This document shows, piece by piece, positions 8,624 to 17,678 of a stretch of 43,049 nucleotides of DNA. Source of the DNA: JAKAGZ01 sp035266865 (GTDB lineage: Bacteria; Bacteroidota; Ignavibacteria; Ignavibacteriales; Ignavibacteriaceae); NCBI GenBank assembly GCA_035266865.1, contig DATFMR010000072.1, forward strand, positions 1-43,049, read 5' to 3'. The notes beneath the pieces were generated by a model. It was not told the origin of the DNA. It searched no databases and saw only the letters and a list, made by a program, of their open reading frames with translations. Each line of letters opens with the position of its first letter. Positions within the stretch are counted from its first letter, which is position 1. The position numbers and the translations under genes were made by a program.

Positions 8624-9340
8624 TTGGATAAAACACCAACAGAAATTTTTAACAATAAAGTTAGTCTTATCTGTGAATACGATAAATCTTCTCCTTTGTT
8701 TGTCAGACAGGCAAATACTGAAATCGAGAACAATAATGTTGACAGGGCAATAGAACTATTAAAATCAGGGATTAAACTTTATCCTGAGTATTCAACAGCA
8801 TACATAATTTTAGGGCGTGTTTATACTTTAATTGGTGATTACGGGCGTGCTTTGCAGCAAATTAAAATTGGAAGCGAGCTTATACATTCAAAACGTACTT
8901 ATGACTATTATTTAAAAGAAATTGAGAACATCAAAAAACAAAGATCTCTTTTTTCTGAAAGTAGAGGGAGTGCATTCATTCCTGAAGTAAAATTTCCCGA
9001 TGATGAATTGCAGCCGGGACTTTTTGAAAACGAACAATCAGAAAATAAATCAGACAAAAAGACTGATAATTTGGATGAAAGGCTGGATCAATTAGCACAG
9101 GAGATTTCCTCAGCGAGGATTACGGAAAGTTCAGGTGAAATAAAAATTCCTGAAATTCCCACTGATGATATGAGCAAAATCAGTTCAATAGTTTCTGAAA
9201 CATTGGCAAAGATTTATGTTGCTCAAGGTGAATATCTTGAAGCAATAAATGTTTATAAAAAGCTCATAGGTAAAATTCCGGCAAAAGAAGAAGATTTTAG
9301 GAGAATAATTAAGGAATTGAAATCAAAGCTGGACTCTTAA
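8624..9340 (+). CDS. Cytoplasmic TPR-repeat protein
   Basis: 238 residues starting at TTG 8624, because no earlier usable ATG or GTG exists. There is no signal peptide or membrane segment. One TPR region lies at about 27-95 (ELLKSGIKLYPEYSTAYIILGRVYTLIGDYGRALQ) and another at about 190-235 (LAKIYVAQGEYLEAINVYKKLI). They are joined by an acidic, low-complexity linker. It follows the GT2 gene by 8 nt and may be a scaffold for it. No catalytic domain is seen. Confidence 0.8.
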   Translation: MDKTPTEIFNNKVSLICEYDKSSPLFVRQANTEIENNNVDRAIELLKSGIKLYPEYSTAYIILGRVYTLIGDYGRALQQIKIGSELIHSKRTYDYYLKEIENIKKQRSLFSESRGSAFIPEVKFPDDELQPGLFENEQSENKSDKKTDNLDERLDQLAQEISSARITESSGEIKIPEIPTDDMSKISSIVSETLAKIYVAQGEYLEAINVYKKLIGKIPAKEEDFRRIIKELKSKLDS

Positions 9341-9369
9341 TATAACCTCGTCTATTATCTATAGAGATA

Positions 9370-9984
9370 ATGATTCCCCAACACTCAAAAAATAAACTAA
9401 AAAGAAATTTTTATACAAGAGATTTACTAATAGTTGCTAAAGATCTTCTTGGAAAAATTCTTGTAAAACATGATAATGATAAAATCTTTTCGGGAAGGAT
9501 TGTAGAAGTAGAGGCCTATGACGGCTTGATTGATAGAGCTGCTCATACCTATTCAGGGAAGACGAAAAGGAATGAAATTATGTTCAACAAGGGGGGGTAT
9601 TTTTATGTCTATTTTACCTACGGTGCTCATTTCTGTTGCAATATTGTTACTGGGGAAAAAGATCACGGGACTGCGGTTTTGATCCGGGCAATAGAGCCTA
9701 TTAATAATATTGATATAATGATAAAAAATCGTTTCGGGAGAGAATTGTTAAATGAAAAAGAAAAATTTAATTTGACAAGCGGACCAGGGAAATTATGCCA
9801 GGCCCTTGGGATAAATAAAAGTCATTATGGAATTGACCTAACAGGCGATAAAATATATTTAATTAATGCAAACAAAATAAATGATGATTCAATTGTTGTT
9901 GCTAAAAGAATTGGGATAAAAAAATCTATAAATTTGCCATGGCGGTTTTATATTAAAGATAATCCTTTTGTATCTAAAAAATGA
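9370..9984 (+). CDS. DNA-3-methyladenine glycosylase, AAG/MPG family
   Basis: 204 residues, normal for the family. It excises alkylated and deaminated purines (3-methyladenine, hypoxanthine). The family blocks are present: DLLGKILVKH, RIVEVEAYDGLIDRAAHTY (contains the catalytic Glu), RNEIMFNKGGYFYVYFTYG, and TSGPGKLCQALGI near the C terminus. Its TGA overlaps the ATG of the next gene (4-base ATGA overlap at 9981), implying translational coupling to a glycosyltransferase. It is unrelated in fold to the Tag enzyme at 36789, so the window encodes two independent 3-methyladenine glycosylases. Confidence 0.93.
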   Translation: MIPQHSKNKLKRNFYTRDLLIVAKDLLGKILVKHDNDKIFSGRIVEVEAYDGLIDRAAHTYSGKTKRNEIMFNKGGYFYVYFTYGAHFCCNIVTGEKDHGTAVLIRAIEPINNIDIMIKNRFGRELLNEKEKFNLTSGPGKLCQALGINKSHYGIDLTGDKIYLINANKINDDSIVVAKRIGIKKSINLPWRFYIKDNPFVSKK

Positions 9985-11009
9985 ATTACCCGGGAAATAT
10001 ATTAATTGTGAGAAATGACCGTATAGGTGATGTTATTTTGACTTTGCCCATAGCTGGTATTTTAAAAAATAAATTCCCAGAGAGTAAAATTACATTTCTT
10101 GTTAGGGATTACACTAAAGACCTTGTAATAAAGCATCCACTTATTGATAACGTAATTGTCCTGAAGGAAGCAAAAGGGAAAGTGCTAATAAGTGAAAATA
10201 TAAAGAAAATTTCCGAGCAAAAGTTTGATACCTGTATTTTTATGTATCCAACATTTACTCTGGCTCTAATAATCTTTTTAGGAGGTATTAAAAACCGTAT
10301 AGGTTCAGGATATAGATGGTATTCATTTTTATTTAATAACAGGATATTTCAGCATAGAAAATATGCAGAGATGCATGAGCTGGAATTCAATGTGAATCTT
10401 TTAAGAAGCCTTGGCATAAATGAGAGGGTTACTCCTGAAAATGTAAAATTTAACCTGAATATTGATGAAATGAGCAATGCAAAAATAAAAGATATCCTTT
10501 CTAAAGATGGAGCTATTAAAGAAAAAATAATCTTAATTCACCCGGGTAGTGGTGGAAGTGCAATAGATCTGCCAATGGGGAAATTTAAAGAATTAATAAT
10601 TAAGCTTTCAGAATTGGGGGGGATTAAAATTATTTTAACAGGAAATAACACTGAAAAAAAATTATGTAACCTGCTTCAGATAAATGAAAACATATTAAAC
10701 TTTGCAGGATTGTTTAATTTATCAGAATTAACAGCTCTTATTAATAATTGCGATTTGCTAGTTGCAAATTCTACGGGACCGTTGCATATTGCTGTTGCAC
10801 TAAATAAAAAAGTGATCGGATTTTATCCAAAAATACTAGCCTGTTCTCCTAAAAGATGGGGACCATATACTAAAAAAAGTACTGTTTTTGTCCCAAAAAT
10901 AGGATGTACTGATTGTAGCAGGGAACAGTGTGAAAGACTTAATTGTATGAACAGCATAGATATGAATGAAGTTGCTTCAGTTATTAAAAATGATTTAAAT
11001 GTTTCATAA
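9981..11009 (+). CDS. Glycosyltransferase family 9 (heptosyltransferase-like)
   Basis: 342 residues. The N terminus ILIVRNDRIGDVILTLP carries the Asp (D13) that acts as catalytic base in ADP-heptose transferases. The C-terminal domain has ILIHPGSGGSAIDLPM and the nucleotide-sugar binding segment NSTGPLHIAVAL. It probably adds a heptose or related sugar to the LPS core on the cytosolic face of the inner membrane. The C-terminal stretch has a run of cysteines (CTDCSREQCERLNC) that is common in this family. LptE nearby supports an LPS role; the exact acceptor is unknown. Confidence 0.88.
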   Translation: MNYPGNILIVRNDRIGDVILTLPIAGILKNKFPESKITFLVRDYTKDLVIKHPLIDNVIVLKEAKGKVLISENIKKISEQKFDTCIFMYPTFTLALIIFLGGIKNRIGSGYRWYSFLFNNRIFQHRKYAEMHELEFNVNLLRSLGINERVTPENVKFNLNIDEMSNAKIKDILSKDGAIKEKIILIHPGSGGSAIDLPMGKFKELIIKLSELGGIKIILTGNNTEKKLCNLLQINENILNFAGLFNLSELTALINNCDLLVANSTGPLHIAVALNKKVIGFYPKILACSPKRWGPYTKKSTVFVPKIGCTDCSREQCERLNCMNSIDMNEVASVIKNDLNVS

Positions 11010-11020
11010 GTGGAGAATTA

Positions 11021-11821
11021 ATGAACTTTAGGGAAAAAATATTTTTGCTCTCTGTAATTATCATTTTTTATGGCGGTAATATTTTTGGCCAGGCAAAAGA
11101 AGATGAGTTTAGGACTATAAGGAATAATGCATTTAAGGAAGGTGAAAAACTTACTTTCGATTTGAAATATGGATTTGTAACAGCCGGTATATCTATAATG
11201 CAAATTAGGGATATTAGAAAGATTTTTGGAAGAGACACTTATCATATTACTTTTGAAGTTAACTCTGTCCCAAGTTTTGACTGGATTTATAAAGTAAGAG
11301 ACCGTTATGAAACTTATCTTGACGTTAAAGGAATTTTCCCCTGGAGATTTGAACAACATCTAAGAGAGGGAAAATTTTCCAGGGATTTCTCTGCATTTTT
11401 TGATCAAAGAAATGGTAAAGCAAAAACTACCGACGGGACCTATGATATTCCTCCATATGTGAATGATATTGTTGCTGCTTTTTATCTCGCTCGAACCTAT
11501 GACTATTCAAAAATGGAAATTGGTGAAATAATCCACCTATTTAATTTTTATAAGGACAAAGCATACGGGCTTGATATTAAATACCTTGGAAAGGAAGTAA
11601 TTGATGCGCCTGCAGGTAAATTTAATTGTATAATTGTTGAGCCAATAATTAAAGAAGGCGGATTATTTAAAAGCGAAGGTAGTATTTACGTTTGGTTATC
11701 TGATGATCAACAAAAAATACCAGTAAGAGTGAAGACTAAAGTTGTTGTAGGATCAGTTGATGCATATCTAAAATCCTATGAGGGATTAACAGGAAAACTT
11801 ACCTCCAAAATTTCTGATTAA
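11021..11821 (+). CDS. DUF3108 domain-containing exported protein
   Basis: 266 residues. A signal peptide (NFREKIFLLSVIIIFYGGNI...GQ) is followed by the DUF3108 pattern: FKEGEKLTFDLKYGFVTAGISIMQI at the start, then YRVRDRYETYLD-like strands and a conserved segment around DAPAGKFNCIIVEP and YVWLSDDQQKIPVRVKTKV at the end. DUF3108 proteins are periplasmic beta-rich proteins of unknown biochemical role. Here it follows the GT9 gene by 11 nt with a TGGAGAA ribosome-binding site. The family call is firm; any LPS or envelope function is inferred from neighbours. Confidence 0.85.
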   Translation: MNFREKIFLLSVIIIFYGGNIFGQAKEDEFRTIRNNAFKEGEKLTFDLKYGFVTAGISIMQIRDIRKIFGRDTYHITFEVNSVPSFDWIYKVRDRYETYLDVKGIFPWRFEQHLREGKFSRDFSAFFDQRNGKAKTTDGTYDIPPYVNDIVAAFYLARTYDYSKMEIGEIIHLFNFYKDKAYGLDIKYLGKEVIDAPAGKFNCIIVEPIIKEGGLFKSEGSIYVWLSDDQQKIPVRVKTKVVVGSVDAYLKSYEGLTGKLTSKISD

Positions 11822-11848
11822 ATCAATTCTTCAAAACCATTAGTCTCA

Positions 11849-11880
11849 TTTGCTATAAAAATTTTTTAGGGGTAATTTTA
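11849..11880 (+). promoter_or_regulatory. Candidate Bacteroidota-type promoter for the CPBP-cdsA-rimO run
   Basis: TTTG at 11849-11852, a 20-nt spacer and TAATTTTA at 11873-11880 (7 of 8 to TAnnTTTG). The next start codon is at 11913. Confidence 0.45.
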
Positions 11881-11912
11881 ATATGTCAAATTACACTTAA
11901 CCAATTAAGTCT

Positions 11913-12890
11913 ATGAATCCAGAGAATCAAAATTCCGGGAATAAATCAGAGGATAATAATAACGAATACAATAATCTTCGACGGTATAATAATTCTAATA
12001 ATGCCTTAAATCCAATAATTTCTCCTGTAGTTGCGGGATTCATTGGCCTTTTTGGCGGGTTTTTTCTATACCAGATTGTTGGTGGAATTCTTACTCTTAT
12101 AGTATTTGGTCTGGATATTGAGAATGCACCAGTAAATGGTTTCCGACTAATGACAATGGCTGGACAAATTTTATTTATCCTTTCGCCTGCTTTGTTATTC
12201 TCAAAATGGTTTTATAAAGATGTTACAAATGTAATTCGTTTTAAACCTGCAGTCTGGAAAGAAATTGGTCTTTTTGTTATAGGGATTATAATCCTTACAC
12301 CAATGCTGGAAAATTTTGTGGTTGTACAAAATTTTCTGTTTGAAAAACTTGCTTCCTCTTCACCTGCTATAAATTCTGCCAAGGAATTTTTTGATTCATT
12401 AAATGACAAAGTGGAATCAACTTATTCTAATTTATTGACTATCCATTCCCTGCCCGAAGGATTTTTAGTTGTTCTGGTTGTGGCTGCAGTTCCGGCTGTT
12501 TGTGAAGAAGTGATGTTCAGGGGATTTATACAAAAAAGCTTTGAGCTAAGGATTAAGCCTATCTGGGCGATATTAATTACCGGAGTTTTTTTTGGCTGTT
12601 ATCATTTTAATCCGTATGGATTAATTCCCTTAATTGCGCTTGGTGTTTATTTCGGTTTTGCTGTTTATATGAGTGATTCCATTTTTGTTTCGATTGCCTT
12701 ACATTTTTTGAACAATTTTTTTGCAATAATGGTCTTTTTTTATATTGGCAAAGAAAATATTATCAGTTCAACGGATAGCGATCCTCAGGATATTATGGCT
12801 TCATTTAGAGCCTTTTTATTCTTGGCGATTTTATTTTCATTGGTACTTTACGTAATAATTAATTACTATAAGAAAAAGAGAAATTCATAA
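11913..12890 (+). CDS. CPBP-family intramembrane glutamic endopeptidase (Rce1/ABI-like)
   Basis: 325 residues. A hydrophilic Asn-rich N terminus of about 30 residues precedes seven or eight membrane segments. The three family motifs are intact: EEVMFR (E198, E199, R203), FFGCYH (H231) and HFLNNFF (H264, N268). These form the catalytic glutamate/histidine centre of CaaX-type and bacteriocin-processing proteases. Substrates of bacterial members are mostly unknown. It opens a tight run with the zinc-ribbon protein, cdsA and rimO, preceded by its own promoter-like sequence. Confidence 0.9.
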   Translation: MNPENQNSGNKSEDNNNEYNNLRRYNNSNNALNPIISPVVAGFIGLFGGFFLYQIVGGILTLIVFGLDIENAPVNGFRLMTMAGQILFILSPALLFSKWFYKDVTNVIRFKPAVWKEIGLFVIGIIILTPMLENFVVVQNFLFEKLASSSPAINSAKEFFDSLNDKVESTYSNLLTIHSLPEGFLVVLVVAAVPAVCEEVMFRGFIQKSFELRIKPIWAILITGVFFGCYHFNPYGLIPLIALGVYFGFAVYMSDSIFVSIALHFLNNFFAIMVFFYIGKENIISSTDSDPQDIMASFRAFLFLAILFSLVLYVIINYYKKKRNS

Positions 12891-12902
12891 AACGGAGGAA
12901 AT

Positions 12903-13253
12903 ATGCCAATTTGTCCAAATTGTGAATATGAATATGTTGAAGGAATTACAATCTGCCCTGATTGTGGCGAAATATTAGTTGATAAAGAGCATCTTCAAAA
13001 ACCGGAAGAACTATCTGAGAAAGATTGGGAAGTTGTCTTTACAACGGGAAAGGAATATGTAATTGAAATGATCAAAGATAATCTTGAAAGCGCTGGAATA
13101 GATGCGATAATTCTTTCACAAAAAGATAGGAATTTTCCAACAATGGGGGATTTTTCTGTAATTAAATTACTTGTTAAAAGAACTGATTTTCAGGAAGCAA
13201 TGAATTTTATTATGCAATTGAAAGACAAGGATGAGGACGAGGAAAAAGATTGA
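12903..13253 (+). CDS. Zinc-ribbon protein with DUF2007-like signal-transducing domain
   Basis: 116 residues. Two CxxC knuckles (CPNC at 4-7 and CPDC at 18-21) form an N-terminal zinc ribbon. After a short linker comes a DUF2007-like alpha/beta domain (about 42-110: VVFTTGKEYVIEMIKDNLESAGIDAIIL). The gene has one of the strongest ribosome-binding sites in the window, GGAGG at 12894-12898. Its TGA overlaps the TTG start of cdsA, so the two are translationally coupled. Function is unknown; a regulatory or adaptor role is possible. Confidence 0.78.
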   Translation: MPICPNCEYEYVEGITICPDCGEILVDKEHLQKPEELSEKDWEVVFTTGKEYVIEMIKDNLESAGIDAIILSQKDRNFPTMGDFSVIKLLVKRTDFQEAMNFIMQLKDKDEDEEKD

Positions 13254-14068
13254 ATAATACTGCTAAAAGAATAATTGTTTCTGCAATTGCAATTCCTTTA
13301 ATAGTCGCAGCATGTTATCTGGGTAAAATATACTTTTTTATTTTTGCCTCCATTATAGCATTGGTTTCTTTCCAGGAACTTTCTGTTATGGTTAAAAACA
13401 AAGGAGCAAATGTTAATCTTGTCTTTGGACTGATAGCAGTCTTTATATTGCTGGCAAATCAATTTCAACATTTTCTGGATAACCAATCACTCTTATTGCT
13501 CATAGTTATATTTGCCGTAATATTTGAATTATTCAGTAATAACGGTTCCCCCGTTTTAAATATTGGTTCAACTTTATTAGGAATTTTTTACATAGGATTA
13601 TTTTCTGCTTCCCTTATTTCAATAAGAGAGTTTTACCCAAATGTTGGCTATCTTTATAACTGGGGCGGATATTTAATTATTTCTATTCTTGCTACAATCT
13701 GGATCTGTGATTCAGCCGCATTCTTTTTAGGAGTTGCTTACGGAAAACATAAAATGTTTCCGAGAGTTAGTCCAAAGAAAAGTTGGGAAGGTACAATATC
13801 CGGATTCATCTTTGCGATAATAACTATGGTTGCAGCGCATTTTATTGTACTTGATTTTTTGTCACTTAAAGATTCTATTTTAATCGGAGCAATAATCGGT
13901 ATAATAGGCCAGGTTGGTGATCTTGTTGAATCTTTGCTAAAAAGAGATTGTGAAGTAAAAGATTCCTCATCGCTTGTTCCAGGGCATGGAGGTATTTTTG
14001 ACCGCTTTGATTCTTTGCTATTATCTGCGCCTGTAATTTTGTTGTATTTAAAGTATTTCGGAAGATAA
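13250..14068 (+). CDS. cdsA: Phosphatidate cytidylyltransferase CdsA
   Basis: 272 residues, multi-pass membrane enzyme that makes CDP-diacylglycerol from phosphatidate and CTP, the branch point of phospholipid synthesis. The C-terminal signature is clear: SPKKSWEGTISGF, then GQVGDLVESLLKRDCEVKDS and PGHGGIFDRFDSL. The start is TTG 13250, overlapping the previous stop by 4 bases; the next in-frame ATG would remove the first membrane segments. rimO follows after 6 nt. Confidence 0.95.
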   Translation: MNNTAKRIIVSAIAIPLIVAACYLGKIYFFIFASIIALVSFQELSVMVKNKGANVNLVFGLIAVFILLANQFQHFLDNQSLLLLIVIFAVIFELFSNNGSPVLNIGSTLLGIFYIGLFSASLISIREFYPNVGYLYNWGGYLIISILATIWICDSAAFFLGVAYGKHKMFPRVSPKKSWEGTISGFIFAIITMVAAHFIVLDFLSLKDSILIGAIIGIIGQVGDLVESLLKRDCEVKDSSSLVPGHGGIFDRFDSLLLSAPVILLYLKYFGR

Positions 14069-14074
14069 GATTTT

Positions 14075-15373
14075 ATGCCAAGCAAAAATAAAATAAGTCT
14101 AATAACTCTTGGTTGTTCTAAAAATACCGTTGATTCTGAAAGATTATTGAACCAGCTTAAATTAAATAAATTTGATTTAATTGAAGATGCTAATAAAGCT
14201 GAAACTGTAATTATCAATACCTGCGGATTTATTGAAGCAGCAAAGCAGGAGTCAATTGATACAATATTAACTGCAATAGAAATGAAAAAGCAGGGCAAGC
14301 TGAAAAAGGTTATTGTTGCAGGCTGTCTTTCGGAAAGATATATGAACGATCTTAAAAAAGAAATGCCGGATGTTGATGCATATTTTGGAACAGAAAAATA
14401 TGAAGGAATTTTAAATGAGCTTGGCGGCGAATTAAAATATGAATTGTTGGGTGAAAGATTAATTACAACTCCATCGCATACGGCGTATCTGAAAATTTCT
14501 GAAGGATGCGATCATCCATGTTCATTTTGCGCAATTCCGTTAATGAGGGGTTTGCATAAGTCGAAACCAATTGAAGAATTAATTCGTGAAGCGGAATTTC
14601 TTGCAAAAAATAATACTAAAGAATTAATTCTTATTGCGCAGGATACTACAGATTACGGAAAGGATCTTTACGGTAAAAGATCGCTAGCTGACTTGCTAAA
14701 TAAATTGAGCGAAATAAATGGAATTGAATGGATCAGGCTGATGTACGCATATCCCTCTCAATTTCCGGATGATGTGATTGAAGTAATCGCCGGTAATCCA
14801 AAAGTTTGTAAATATGTTGATATACCTTTACAGCATATATCCGATGATGTTCTAAAATCGATGCGAAGAGGTGTCACTTCCAAAAGAACAAGAGAACTAT
14901 TATTTAAATTGAAAAGTCAAATTCCTGATATAACATTACGAACAACTTTAATTACAGGTTATCCCAATGAAAGTGATGCTAATTTCGATGAATTATGCGG
15001 TTTTATTAAAGAAATTGAATTTGACAGGATCGGGGTTTTTACATTTTCAGTAGAAGAAAATACTTCAAGCTTCATTTTAGGAGACCCAATTCCGAAAAAT
15101 ATTAAGGAAAAAAGAAAAGAAATTTTGATGGATATTCAAAAAGAGGTTTCTTTTAATAAAAATCAATGCTTAATTAATAGCAGGATAAATGTATTAGTTG
15201 AAAAAGTTGAAGGAGATTATTACGTAGGCAGGTCATACAGGGACGCACCTGAAGTAGATGGCGAAGTTTTAATTGATAAAGACCGCGATGATATTCCTAT
15301 CGGTGAATTTTATATGGCAGAAGTCTATGATAATACTGAATACGATTTATTTGCAAAATTTGTTAAAAATTGA
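14075..15373 (+). CDS. rimO: Ribosomal protein S12 methylthiotransferase RimO
   Basis: 432 residues. Radical-SAM MTTase that methylthiolates the conserved Asp of ribosomal protein S12. Auxiliary cluster cysteines are C14 (TLGCSKN), C50 and C84, and the radical-SAM motif is CDHPCSFC (C145, C149, C152). SLITLGCSKNTVDSE, LIAQDTTDYG and PLQHISDDVLKSMRRG are RimO rather than MiaB signatures. The C-terminal TRAM region ends at DLFAKFV. Its TGA overlaps the possible TTG at 15370 ahead of the next gene. Confidence 0.96.
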   Translation: MPSKNKISLITLGCSKNTVDSERLLNQLKLNKFDLIEDANKAETVIINTCGFIEAAKQESIDTILTAIEMKKQGKLKKVIVAGCLSERYMNDLKKEMPDVDAYFGTEKYEGILNELGGELKYELLGERLITTPSHTAYLKISEGCDHPCSFCAIPLMRGLHKSKPIEELIREAEFLAKNNTKELILIAQDTTDYGKDLYGKRSLADLLNKLSEINGIEWIRLMYAYPSQFPDDVIEVIAGNPKVCKYVDIPLQHISDDVLKSMRRGVTSKRTRELLFKLKSQIPDITLRTTLITGYPNESDANFDELCGFIKEIEFDRIGVFTFSVEENTSSFILGDPIPKNIKEKRKEILMDIQKEVSFNKNQCLINSRINVLVEKVEGDYYVGRSYRDAPEVDGEVLIDKDRDDIPIGEFYMAEVYDNTEYDLFAKFVKN

Positions 15374-15379
15374 AAGGTG
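15373..15379 (+). promoter_or_regulatory. Ribosome-binding site deciding the GWxTD gene start
   Basis: AAAGGTG lies 5 nt before ATG 15385. It supports that ATG over TTG 15370, which overlaps the rimO stop and would add five residues to the signal peptide. Confidence 0.55.
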
Positions 15380-15384
15380 CTATT

Positions 15385-16686
15385 ATGAGATTATTTGTTA
15401 AAAAAATCATCCCACTTTTTTTTATACTGACTTTTGTTATTCAGGTAAATGCCCAGAATAGTTATAATAATCCCAAATCTTCAATAATTGAAAAAAAATT
15501 ATTTAATATGAGTTTTCTGAATTATTATAATAATTCAGACTCCACAATTCTCAATGTCTTGGTGCAGGTTCCCTATGACCAAATACAATTTATTAAAAAT
15601 GACAATAGTTTTTTGGCTGATTATTCTGTTACAGTATCAGTTTTTGAAGATGATAAGGAAACCCTTGTTGCTGAAAAATTATGGAATGAAAAAATAGAAA
15701 CACGAGATGCTGAACAAACTACATCAGACAAAAGCTCAAATCTTAGTTTTAAGAGTTTTATCTTAAAACCAGATGACTATTTTATCAGAGTAGCTATTGA
15801 AGATAAAAACACTAAGAAAATCCTTGTGAGGACAAAAGAAATTGAAGTAAAAGAATTTTCGGATAAACTTGATATTAGTGATATCATGTTAATTTCAAAA
15901 GAAACCACAGTTGGGAATAATAAAAAGATAATTCCAAATTTGACAGGAGAAGTACTGACAAATAAAATCGGTATCCCGATCTATTTTGAAATTAATAGCG
16001 CGAGCGCAGGTACCGTTGAAATTGATTATTCAATATTGGATAAATTTGACAGAGCTTTATTTCACGATTCTGAGACAAAAACAATCTCTGAAGGTAAAAC
16101 ACAGGTTTACTACTCTGCTTCAGATACAGCGCTGACTTTAGGTCTATATACATTAAAAATAAAAGTAAATAAAAATGATGTCGGTGCAAGAGCTGAGGTT
16201 AAGAGTGAGTTTAATTCTAGATGGGCGGGAATGCCTTCGAGTGTAAGAAGTCTTAATCTGGCTGTTGATCAATTAGTTTATCTTGCTTCCAGAAAGGAAT
16301 TGGATTATATAAATAATGCGCCTACCCGTGAGGATAAAGCAAAAAGATTTACTGAATTTTGGAAAAAGCGAGATCCTAACCCGGCCGATGATAGTGATAA
16401 CCGTGCTTTTGATGAGTATTACAGAAGAGTTGCATATTCCAATGAGCATTTTTCTCAGTATATTGATGGATGGAAAACCGATAGAGGAATGGTCTATATT
16501 GTCCTGGGTGCACCGGACGACGTAGAACATCACCCTTTCGAACGGGATTCAAAACCTTACGAAGTGTGGAATTATTATAACCTAGAAGCACAATTCGGTT
16601 TTTTGGATAATACAGGGTTTGGCGATTATAGGTTAATGAATCCCGGTGATTTTGAAATTGTCAGGAGCCGGACAGGTCATTATTAA
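15385..16686 (+). CDS. GWxTD domain-containing exported protein
   Basis: 433 residues from ATG 15385. A signal peptide (MRLFVKKIIPLFFILTFVIQ...NAQ) precedes a beta-rich region, and the C-terminal GWxTD domain carries GWKTDRGMVYIVLGAPDDVE and YEVWNYYNL. This domain is found mainly in FCB-group and Acidobacteria secreted proteins and has no established biochemical function. The segment before it (FTEFWKKRDPNPADDSDNRAFDEYYRR) is typical of the family. The protein is probably periplasmic. It lies between rimO and a PfkB kinase. Confidence 0.87.
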   Translation: MRLFVKKIIPLFFILTFVIQVNAQNSYNNPKSSIIEKKLFNMSFLNYYNNSDSTILNVLVQVPYDQIQFIKNDNSFLADYSVTVSVFEDDKETLVAEKLWNEKIETRDAEQTTSDKSSNLSFKSFILKPDDYFIRVAIEDKNTKKILVRTKEIEVKEFSDKLDISDIMLISKETTVGNNKKIIPNLTGEVLTNKIGIPIYFEINSASAGTVEIDYSILDKFDRALFHDSETKTISEGKTQVYYSASDTALTLGLYTLKIKVNKNDVGARAEVKSEFNSRWAGMPSSVRSLNLAVDQLVYLASRKELDYINNAPTREDKAKRFTEFWKKRDPNPADDSDNRAFDEYYRRVAYSNEHFSQYIDGWKTDRGMVYIVLGAPDDVEHHPFERDSKPYEVWNYYNLEAQFGFLDNTGFGDYRLMNPGDFEIVRSRTGHY

Positions 16687-16712
16687 TTACAAGAAAGCAC
16701 TCAGAATTTTTT

Positions 16713-17678
16713 ATGATCTTAACTATAACTCTTAATCCATTATTAGAAAGAAGATTCACTTTTGAAAAAATAAATCCTGACCCAGGAAACAGAAATGGAA
16801 AAAAAGAGTTAAAAGCCGGGGGGAAGGGAATAAATGTCAGCAGACAGCTTAATAATTTGGAAACGGATAATCTGGCATTTACATTTCTTGGTGGAAATAA
16901 CGGTAAAGTTTTAAAAGATATTTTAAATAATGAGGGCATAAAATTCACATCAGTTCGAACCGAGAATGAAACAAGAGAATCCGCTGTAATTATTGAAAAA
17001 TCTTCAGATAAAATCTCTTCTTATTTTGAACAAAATTCTTCAATCTCAGAAAATGAGGTGGAGGAATTCAAATCCAAACTCGATAAAATGATCCAGAATT
17101 GTGAAATTGTAGTGTTCTCTGGAAGTTCACCCTGTAAAGAAACAAATTCAATATTTCCCTTCGGAATTAAATCTGCAAATAGGTATGATAAAATTTCAAT
17201 TTGTGATACATATGGCGAACATTTAATTGATTGTATTAATTGCGGTCCTACAATTCTTCACAATAATATTAAAGAAACCGAAGAATCTTTAAATTGTGAT
17301 CTCTCCAGTCAGGATAAAATAATTGAACACCTGAAGTTTTTGTATTCAAAAAATATTAAACAATCATTTATTACTAATGGGAGTAAAGATTCATTCTGTT
17401 CTAATTTCGATTATTATTACAGGGTTAAAAATCCGGAAATTAAAACAATTGATTCAACCGGCAGCGGAGATAGTTTTGTCGCAGCTATAGCATATAGTTT
17501 GCATAATAATTATAAATTTGAAGAAAGTCTTTTATTAGCATCCTCGTTAGGGCTGGCAAATTCTCTCAGGTTTGATGCCGCCAATGTATCGCCAGAAAAA
17601 TCAGGAGATTGGAAAGATAAAATAGTGATCGAACCTGTCGGCAAAAAAATGAAAATACTTGATGTTACACCGCGTTAA
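16713..17678 (+). CDS. PfkB-family sugar kinase (1-phosphofructokinase/hexose kinase type)
   Basis: 321 residues. The N terminus (ILTITLNPLLERRFTF) and GGKGINVSRQL follow the 1-phosphofructokinase/tagatose-6-phosphate kinase subfamily. The C-terminal PfkB signature DSTGSGDSF contains the catalytic base D253. In that subfamily the N-terminal motif is normally LNPAxD, with the Asp contacting the sugar. Here it reads LNPLLE, so the sugar specificity may differ. The 3' end overlaps the next gene's start by 17 nt. No PTS or sugar transporter is adjacent, so the substrate is not predicted. Confidence 0.82.
   Translation: MILTITLNPLLERRFTFEKINPDPGNRNGKKELKAGGKGINVSRQLNNLETDNLAFTFLGGNNGKVLKDILNNEGIKFTSVRTENETRESAVIIEKSSDKISSYFEQNSSISENEVEEFKSKLDKMIQNCEIVVFSGSSPCKETNSIFPFGIKSANRYDKISICDTYGEHLIDCINCGPTILHNNIKETEESLNCDLSSQDKIIEHLKFLYSKNIKQSFITNGSKDSFCSNFDYYYRVKNPEIKTIDSTGSGDSFVAAIAYSLHNNYKFEESLLLASSLGLANSLRFDAANVSPEKSGDWKDKIVIEPVGKKMKILDVTPR

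Noticed and set aside
11018..11359. 113-residue minus-strand frame
   Set aside because: Antisense to the DUF3108 gene, which has a signal peptide, ribosome-binding site and family match.
13738..14298. 186-residue minus-strand reading frame
   Set aside because: It lies opposite the cdsA 3' end and rimO 5' end, both firmly identified, and has no recognisable domain.
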